From: Flavobacterium indicum GPTSA100-9 = DSM 17447
GTDB lineage: Bacteria > Bacteroidota > Bacteroidia > Flavobacteriales > Flavobacteriaceae
NCBI RefSeq assembly: GCF_000455605.1
Contig: NC_017025.1
Span: 496,001-560,000, forward strand
DNA: 64,000 nt
Reading direction: 5' to 3'
A program made the translations under genes and the position numbers. Below, in pieces: positions 58,985 to 64,000 of the stretch (the first letter of the stretch is position 1; each line of letters begins with the position of its first letter). The notes under the pieces are model-generated. The model was not told the DNA's origin and did not search any database. It saw only the letters and a list, made by a program, of their open reading frames with translations.

Positions 58985-61468
58985 TTAGAAATAAAACCCA
59001 AATCCTACTCTAACCGTAAATTTACGAGCTTCTGGAACATCAAAATAACTGCCTCTCCAAGCACAATCAATACGCGCTACTTTAAATATATTGCCAATAC
59101 CTGCGTGGTATTCAAGATAGCCATCAACTGGAGCAATATAATTTAAACCCGATGCATTTATAGCTTTGTTTTCATCTGAAACAGAACCGTAAACGGCTTT
59201 AATTCCTATGATTTCTCTCCAATTCAATTTACGTAACAAGGGAACTCTAGCAAAAAGTTTTCCGTTGAAATTGTGTTCTAAATGAAGTGAGGTATATTGA
59301 TCGGCAACAAAGTCATAATAATTTAGCAAGTTATAAGTGTTATCAATGATAAAATACGATTGGTTCCCAGGAATTACATTCATTAATCCAAGAGGAACTG
59401 TACCGAATGTTTTGCCAATTTCTAAAGTAGAGAATAAACGTCCGAAACCACCAATCAAAAGCGGTTGCCTGTAATACAATTGTAATTTAGAATAACTAAA
59501 ATTGCTGTCTAAAACACCCTTTAAACCTTGAGAATAATTCACAAAAAATCTTGGATAATTTAAATCCACTTCGATTCGATCTACACCATAACCAACCATT
59601 TTTCGTTTAGGCGTGTAGTCTATCATAAAATTGATTTCCGACTGTTTTATTTTGCTTGCTGTTGTTGTAAAAGTATTGTCTGTGAAATAATCCAATTTGA
59701 ATTCTTTTGAGGCTGATTCTAATGTTCTGTAAGAAAAAGTTGTTTGGAAGTTTAAATTTTTTACAGGTTCTATTTCCAGTCCAATTGTGCTCAGATTAAC
59801 TTGTGTTAATTTATTGTTGGTGCCACTAGAGAAGAAAGACGAAGAGGCAAAACTTCTTCCTAATACATCGTTTGAAGTGGTTAAACTAACACCAATTTGT
59901 TCTACATCTCTTCGGTTTCCAGCAGATAATATTAATCGATTTTTCTTATTCAACATGTATTTACCTAAAATACCATATTTGAATTTATCATCTTTAAATC
60001 CATAGGCTGTGTAGCCTTGAATTCTCCAATAATCGTTAGGACCAAAATAAGTTCTGCCTCCAATTCGTATGCGTTGCCCTTCAACATCATTATAGCCAAA
60101 TGTTGAAAAAATTGGACCAATATCAAATTTGCCTACTTGAATATATCCACTTCCTAAGATAGAAACTAAATTGTAAATGCGTTTAAATTTAGGAACTGTC
60201 TTTAATGTGTCGAGCATATCGTAGATGCCTTTTTCATTACTATTTAAGCTTTCAAAACGATTTTCTTCCCAAAATTCATTGTTTTTTGTATAAGCTTCTT
60301 TATCAAAATAGTTTACTTCTTCACGATAAAATTTGTCGTCTTTCTTTTCATTAAAGTTATGATTTTTAAATAATGTAGTTCTTTTTCCATACATACCATT
60401 TGCTTTTTCTTTTTTTGTTAAAGCAAAATCAGTCATCATATGGTCACGTTTTAATAGAAATACAGAATCGTTTAATACGTCAAATTCTTGTTCAATATAA
60501 ATGTCGCGAACCCAGTTGATATTAGCACTTCTGCTAGCTTCTAAATTAATACTTTTTATGGCAAAGGTGGTATCGTTTACCCAGAAATCACCTTTAAATG
60601 TCAATTCATTTTTTCTTCTTGGATAGTAAACAATTTTGTAGCACCATTTTTTATCAATGTAAGAACTGTCGGCTAATACATAATTATAAACTTGAATTCC
60701 TGTTCTTGAAAGTGGACTAACAAAGTCTTTGTCGAAGAATTTTAAATAATTATTGTAAATGTCGTACTCAGCGTATAAATCTTTTAAAAATGCATTTACC
60801 CCGTCGTTATTTGCGTTGCCAAATCCGGAGTATTTATTTGCTTTGAGAACTTCTTTGGTTCTTTTGTTTATATTGTCGCCATAAACTTCACTTAATGTTT
60901 CGTTTATAAATATTGGAAGGAAATTTTTACCCGTTACATCGGAAGTGTCAATATGTTTAAAAACAAATTCCATTTTTCTGAAAATTTTATTTTTCATAAA
61001 AGTACTGTCGATGGAATTGATGTCAAATTCTATTTTTTCATATTTATCATATTTGTATTGATCGAATTGTCGTAGACCATTTTTCTTTTTGCGCTCCCAT
61101 ATTTTTCTTAAAATATCCAATGCAGGGTTGTTTTTCTTTGAAGTTTTTCCTGAATATACAGTAACAGCTTCAATTTCTTTATCAGTATTTAAAACAATTT
61201 TTAAATCGTAGTTATGTTCTCCGCTTAATGTAATTTCTTTTGTGCTGTACCCCAAATTAGATACCACTACTATTGTATACGTTTTCTTTGATTCTAAATA
61301 GAATTTTCCATTTTCATCAGTCATTACTCCTTCGGGAGAATTTTTAAAAGCTATAGTAGAATAAGAAATGGGTTTGTTTTTATCATCTAAAACAACACCA
61401 CTAACTTTTGTTTGAGCAAATGAATATACACTAAATAGAAATAGGTAAAAGGCTAATATTTTTTTCAC
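58985..61468 (-). CDS. DUF5686 and CarboxypepD_reg protein (GTG start)
   Basis: 827 residues from the GTG at 61468, giving MKKILAFYLFLFSVYSFAQ as signal peptide. The first in-frame ATG at 61513 lies in the pdhB terminator. An N-terminal CarboxypepD_reg domain (about 20-100; VSGVVLDDKNKPISYSTIA, GVMTDENGKFYL) is followed by a DUF5686 barrel-like body: about 100-420 (NPALDILRKIWERKKKNG, WCYKIVYYPRRKNELTFKGDFWVND) and about 420-827 (RIRIGGRTYFGPNDYWRIQG) ending in FTVRVGFGFYF. This family is probably an outer-membrane beta-barrel; function unknown. The AlkA gene follows 16 bases downstream. Confidence 0.88.
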   Translation of the reverse strand: MKKILAFYLFLFSVYSFAQTKVSGVVLDDKNKPISYSTIAFKNSPEGVMTDENGKFYLESKKTYTIVVVSNLGYSTKEITLSGEHNYDLKIVLNTDKEIEAVTVYSGKTSKKNNPALDILRKIWERKKKNGLRQFDQYKYDKYEKIEFDINSIDSTFMKNKIFRKMEFVFKHIDTSDVTGKNFLPIFINETLSEVYGDNINKRTKEVLKANKYSGFGNANNDGVNAFLKDLYAEYDIYNNYLKFFDKDFVSPLSRTGIQVYNYVLADSSYIDKKWCYKIVYYPRRKNELTFKGDFWVNDTTFAIKSINLEASRSANINWVRDIYIEQEFDVLNDSVFLLKRDHMMTDFALTKKEKANGMYGKRTTLFKNHNFNEKKDDKFYREEVNYFDKEAYTKNNEFWEENRFESLNSNEKGIYDMLDTLKTVPKFKRIYNLVSILGSGYIQVGKFDIGPIFSTFGYNDVEGQRIRIGGRTYFGPNDYWRIQGYTAYGFKDDKFKYGILGKYMLNKKNRLILSAGNRRDVEQIGVSLTTSNDVLGRSFASSSFFSSGTNNKLTQVNLSTIGLEIEPVKNLNFQTTFSYRTLESASKEFKLDYFTDNTFTTTASKIKQSEINFMIDYTPKRKMVGYGVDRIEVDLNYPRFFVNYSQGLKGVLDSNFSYSKLQLYYRQPLLIGGFGRLFSTLEIGKTFGTVPLGLMNVIPGNQSYFIIDNTYNLLNYYDFVADQYTSLHLEHNFNGKLFARVPLLRKLNWREIIGIKAVYGSVSDENKAINASGLNYIAPVDGYLEYHAGIGNIFKVARIDCAWRGSYFDVPEARKFTVRVGFGFYF

Positions 61469-61483
61469 GATTACTTGTTTTAA

Positions 61484-61510
61484 ATAAAAAATCCCGAAAA
61501 TATCGGGATT
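61484..61510 (-). terminator. Intrinsic terminator of pdhB
   Basis: Stem AATCCCGA/TCGGGATT (61490-61497 with 61503-61510), 5-base loop, then TTTTTTA on the minus strand, 28 bases past the pdhB stop. Confidence 0.9.
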
Positions 61511-61537
61511 CAAATATATAATAAAAAATAATTCTAA

Positions 61538-62515
61538 TTATTTATACATTACTTTTTTAACAGCTTTAATCACATCATTGCTGTTAGGTAACCATTCTTT
61601 TAATAAAGTAGGTGAGTAAGGAGCAGGTGTGTCAGCAGTTGTGATTCTTTGAACAGGAGCATCTAAATAATCAAAAGCTCTTTCTTGAACCATATACGTG
61701 ATTTCAGAAGCAACAGAAGCAAAAGGCCATGCTTCTTCTAAAACTACTAATCTGTTTGTTTTTTTAACGGAATTGATGATGGCGTCATAATCCATTGGAC
61801 GAACCGTTCTTAAGTCAATTACTTCGACAGAAATACCTTCTTTAGCTAATTCTTCAGCGGCAATCAAAGCTTCTTTAATAATTTTTCCAAAAGAAACAAC
61901 AGTAACATCTGAACCTTCACGTTTAATGTCGGCTACCCCTAATGGAATGGTGTATTCTCCTTCAGGAACTTCACCTTTATCTCCATACATTTGTTCAGAT
62001 TCCATGAAAATTACAGGGTCGTTATCGCGAATAGCTGATTTTAATAAACCTTTAGCATCGTAAGGAGTGGAAGGTACAACAACTTTTAATCCAGGAGTAT
62101 TGGCAAACCAATTCTCAAATGCTTGAGAGTGTGTAGCGGCTAATTGTCCTGCAGAAGCTGTAGGGCCACGGAATACCATTGGCATTGGGAATTGTCCGGC
62201 TGACATTTGTCTCATTTTAGCTGCATTATTGATCACTTGGTCAATTCCAACTAATGAAAAGTTAAAAGTCATGAATTCTACGATAGGTCTACAACCATTC
62301 ATAGCAGAACCTACTGCAATTCCAGCAAATCCTAACTCGGCAATTGGTGTATCTATAACTCTTTTAGGTCCAAACTCATCTAACATTCCTTTTGATGCTT
62401 TGTAAGCACCATTATATTCGGCAACTTCTTCTCCCATTAAATATACTGCTTCATCTCGACGCATTTCTTCGCTCATAGCTTCGCAGATTGCTTCTCTAAA
62501 CTGTATTGTTCTCAT
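61538..62515 (-). CDS. pdhB: Pyruvate dehydrogenase E1 component subunit beta
   Basis: 325 residues from the ATG at 62515 (MRTIQFREAICEAMSEEM). The in-frame codon at 62548 is near the promoter box and is not needed. Motifs: YLMGEEVAEYNGAYKASKGML, IDTPIAELGFAGIAVG, CRPIVEFMTFNFS, VEVIDLRTVRPMDYD and EEAWPFASVASEI. With the alpha subunit it forms the thiamine-diphosphate E1 that decarboxylates pyruvate; the alpha, E2 and E3 genes are not in the window, so they lie elsewhere. It has its own TATTTTTG box (62546-62553) and terminator. Confidence 0.97.
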   Translation of the reverse strand: MRTIQFREAICEAMSEEMRRDEAVYLMGEEVAEYNGAYKASKGMLDEFGPKRVIDTPIAELGFAGIAVGSAMNGCRPIVEFMTFNFSLVGIDQVINNAAKMRQMSAGQFPMPMVFRGPTASAGQLAATHSQAFENWFANTPGLKVVVPSTPYDAKGLLKSAIRDNDPVIFMESEQMYGDKGEVPEGEYTIPLGVADIKREGSDVTVVSFGKIIKEALIAAEELAKEGISVEVIDLRTVRPMDYDAIINSVKKTNRLVVLEEAWPFASVASEITYMVQERAFDYLDAPVQRITTADTPAPYSPTLLKEWLPNSNDVIKAVKKVMYK

Positions 62516-62545
62516 TGTTATATTAATTCCATATTTAGTGAAAGG

Positions 62546-62553
62546 CAAAAATA
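62546..62553 (-). promoter_or_regulatory. Putative -7 element (TATTTTTG) of pdhB
   Basis: Exact TAnnTTTG match 30 bases upstream of the pdhB ATG. Confidence 0.5.
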
Positions 62554-62744
62554 ATAATTTTTAATGAGTTGAAGTTTGAATTTGAATAAAATTATATTTT
62601 TTTTACTTAATCGTTTTCTTTATCAACTTTTCAAATACCAAGTATTAAAAGAGGTTGGAATTGCAGTTTGTTTAATTTTTAATAATTTTTACTGAAAATT
62701 TCATATTTATTATGCACGCATAGTTTTTTTAAAACATTTTTTTG

Positions 62745-62752
62745 TAATTTCG
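62745..62752 (+). promoter_or_regulatory. Putative -7 element (TAATTTCG) of etfBA
   Basis: One mismatch to TAnnTTTG, 25 bases before the etfB ATG. The 262-base divergent gap (62516-62777) otherwise shows nothing I recognise. Confidence 0.4.
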
Positions 62753-62777
62753 TGGCATCAATATAAAATTAGGAATA

Positions 62778-63524
62778 ATGAAAATATTAGTTTGCATCAG
62801 CCATGTGCCTGATACTACTTCAAAAATTAATTTCGTTAATAATGATACTGAGTTTGATACAAACGGTGTGCAGTATGTTATTAATCCGAATGATGAGTTT
62901 GGTTTAACTAAAGCGGTTATCTTAAAAGAGCAAACAGGAGCTCAATTAACAGTTGTGAATGTGGGTGGTGCAGATGCTGAAGCTACCTTGAGAAAAGCAT
63001 TAGCAATTGGTGCAGATGAAGCGATTAGAATTAATGCCAATCCTACTGATGGGTTATTTGTTGCAAAACAATTAGCAAATGTTGTAAAACAAGGGGGTTA
63101 TGATTTAATTATTGCTGGGACAGAATCTATTGATTACAATGGAGGAATGGTGCCAGGAATGTTAGCAGGTTTGTTAGGTTATAATTTCGTTAATGCTTGT
63201 ATTGGTTTGGAAATCAACGGATCTGAAGCAACTGCAGTTAGAGAAATTGATGGAGGAAAAGAAACTTCTACTGCGGCATTACCTTTAATTATTGCTGGGA
63301 AAAAAGGTTTAGTTGAAGAAAAAGATTTAAGAATTCCGAACATGAGAGGAATTATGACGGCTAGAACAAAAGCATTGAATTTAGTAGAGCCGACAGGAGA
63401 TGCGCCTGCAACTCAAGCGGTTAAATTTGAAAAACCAGCGGCTAAATCTGCAGTTAAATTAGTAAATGCAGATAATATTGATGAGTTAGTAAGTTTATTA
63501 CACAACGAAGCTAAAGTAATCTAA
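62778..63524 (+). CDS. etfB: Electron transfer flavoprotein subunit beta
   Basis: 248 residues, standard length. MKILVCISHVPDTTSKINF, DEFGLTKAVILKE, ALAIGADEAIRI, DLIIAGTESIDYNGGMVPGMLAG and REIDGGKETSTAALPLIIAGKKGLVEE match EtfB; the ENxxI-type AMP/FAD region is intact. With EtfA it passes electrons from acyl-CoA dehydrogenases to the quinone pool or, in other types, works in bifurcation. It is 29 bases upstream of etfA. Confidence 0.96.
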   Translation: MKILVCISHVPDTTSKINFVNNDTEFDTNGVQYVINPNDEFGLTKAVILKEQTGAQLTVVNVGGADAEATLRKALAIGADEAIRINANPTDGLFVAKQLANVVKQGGYDLIIAGTESIDYNGGMVPGMLAGLLGYNFVNACIGLEINGSEATAVREIDGGKETSTAALPLIIAGKKGLVEEKDLRIPNMRGIMTARTKALNLVEPTGDAPATQAVKFEKPAAKSAVKLVNADNIDELVSLLHNEAKVI

Positions 63525-63553
63525 GTTATAATTCAAAATTTAAGAATAAAGAT

Positions 63554-64000
63554 ATGTCAGTTTTAATATATACAGAATCAAGCGAAGGAAAATTCAAAAA
63601 AACAGCTTTTGAAATCGCTTCTTACGCAAAAAAAATTGCTGATGCATTAGGGACTACAGTTACTGCAGTTTCAATAAATGCAACAGAAAATGCGGCTTTA
63701 GCTAACTATGGTGTGTCTAAAGTGTTAAAAGTAACTAATTCTCAATTAACTAATTTTTCTGCTAAAGCTTATGCAGATGTTGTTAAACAAGCAGCAGAAA
63801 AAGAAGGAGCAAAAGTTGTTGTTTTGGCTTCCACTACGGATAGTTTATATGTTGCGCCTTTAGTAGCAGTTAACTTAAATGCGGGTTATGCTTCAAATGT
63901 TGTTGCATTACCAGAAAGTACAGCTCCGTTTCAAGTAAAAAGAAATGCTTTTTCTAATAAAGCATTTAATGTAACTGAAATTTCTACTGATGTAAAAGTT
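63554..64000 (+). CDS. etfA: Electron transfer flavoprotein subunit alpha, N-terminal fragment (cut by window edge)
   Basis: 149 residues are visible, in frame from the ATG at 63554 (MSVLIYTESSEGKFKKTAF) to the last base. The visible part (EIASYAKKIADALGTTVTAV, LASTTDSLYVAPLVAVNLNAGYASNVVAL) matches the EtfA N-terminal domain. The C-terminal FAD-binding domain lies beyond the window. It follows etfB in the same transcript. Confidence 0.92.
   Translation, partial: MSVLIYTESSEGKFKKTAFEIASYAKKIADALGTTVTAVSINATENAALANYGVSKVLKVTNSQLTNFSAKAYADVVKQAAEKEGAKVVVLASTTDSLYVAPLVAVNLNAGYASNVVALPESTAPFQVKRNAFSNKAFNVTEISTDVKV

Noticed and set aside
61469..61513. ATG start of the DUF5686 gene
   Set aside because: It lies in the pdhB terminator; the GTG at 61468 directly precedes the signal peptide.
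1..64000. Prophage, IS element, CRISPR array, toxin-antitoxin or defence island
   Set aside because: No transposase, integrase, regularly spaced repeat, restriction-modification or toxin-antitoxin motif was seen; gene content is chromosomal backbone.

Overview
This is a continuous stretch of an AT-rich chromosome from a member of the Bacteroidota, almost certainly family Flavobacteriaceae and Flavobacterium-like. The evidence is a GLPGLI-family protein, TonB-dependent receptors, CarboxypepD_reg outer-membrane proteins, DUF4301, DUF4407 and DUF5686 families, the mreBCD-PBP2-rodA order, weak or absent Shine-Dalgarno sequences, and many upstream boxes matching the Bacteroidota -7 element TAnnTTTG. 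I see no phage, insertion sequence, CRISPR array, tRNA or rRNA. The genes look like conserved chromosomal backbone with small accessory islands.

Layout. 1-1632 (minus): two-component cluster of a 7-TM protein, a HisKA_2-type kinase and a response regulator cut by the window edge. 1731-6022: aat; a flavin reductase/DUF3127 operon whose second protein has an SSB-like acidic tip; a plus-strand sensor kinase; and a greA-HIT operon with a hairpin leader. 6174-9194: a degenerate Rieske-like lipoprotein and a TonB-dependent receptor under a TPP riboswitch, so probably a thiamine-compound importer. 9252-13128 (minus): tightly overlapping arfB, DUF4301, pnuC, GGGP synthase and phosphopantetheinyl transferase. 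13281-16555 (plus): ahcY, a lipoprotein and a DUF4407 protein. 16624-24638: ribosomal genes L27/L21, S2/EF-Ts and S9/L13 on the minus strand, interleaved with a plus-strand pair of M16 peptidases and an EamA transporter. 24793-30320: LacI regulator, surE, a tail-specific protease, a K/E-rich periplasmic coil and an exported nuclease. 30321-37573 (minus): cell-elongation operon mreB-mreC-mreD-PBP2-rodA, preceded by purH. 37689-47048: MacB/FtsX-like permease, asparagine synthetase, a beta-barrel protein with its GLPGLI partner, and a deoxynucleoside kinase. 47171-53574 (minus): a four-gene operon of GH20 hexosaminidase, glycosylasparaginase, CutC and GH2 beta-mannosidase. 53664-56769: membrane pyrophosphatase with a cysteine-rich tail, then soluble pyrophosphatase. 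57004-64000: WG-repeat protein, AlkA-like glycosylase, DUF5686 protein, pdhB, etfB and the start of etfA.

How the parts fit. Most operons serve housekeeping functions: translation, wall elongation, purine and one-carbon metabolism, pyruvate and electron-transfer metabolism. The more distinctive parts are the catabolic operon, whose three hydrolases match the successive bonds of the N-glycan core (Man-GlcNAc-GlcNAc-Asn) with CutC embedded by overlapping reading frames; the pyrophosphatase with a roughly 108-residue, 17-cysteine C-terminal extension; and several 5' leader RNAs (TPP riboswitch, greA, rplM, rpsB). Intrinsic terminators are easy to see and were used to correct several start codons, since some upstream in-frame starts lie inside a neighbour's terminator or inside a promoter box.
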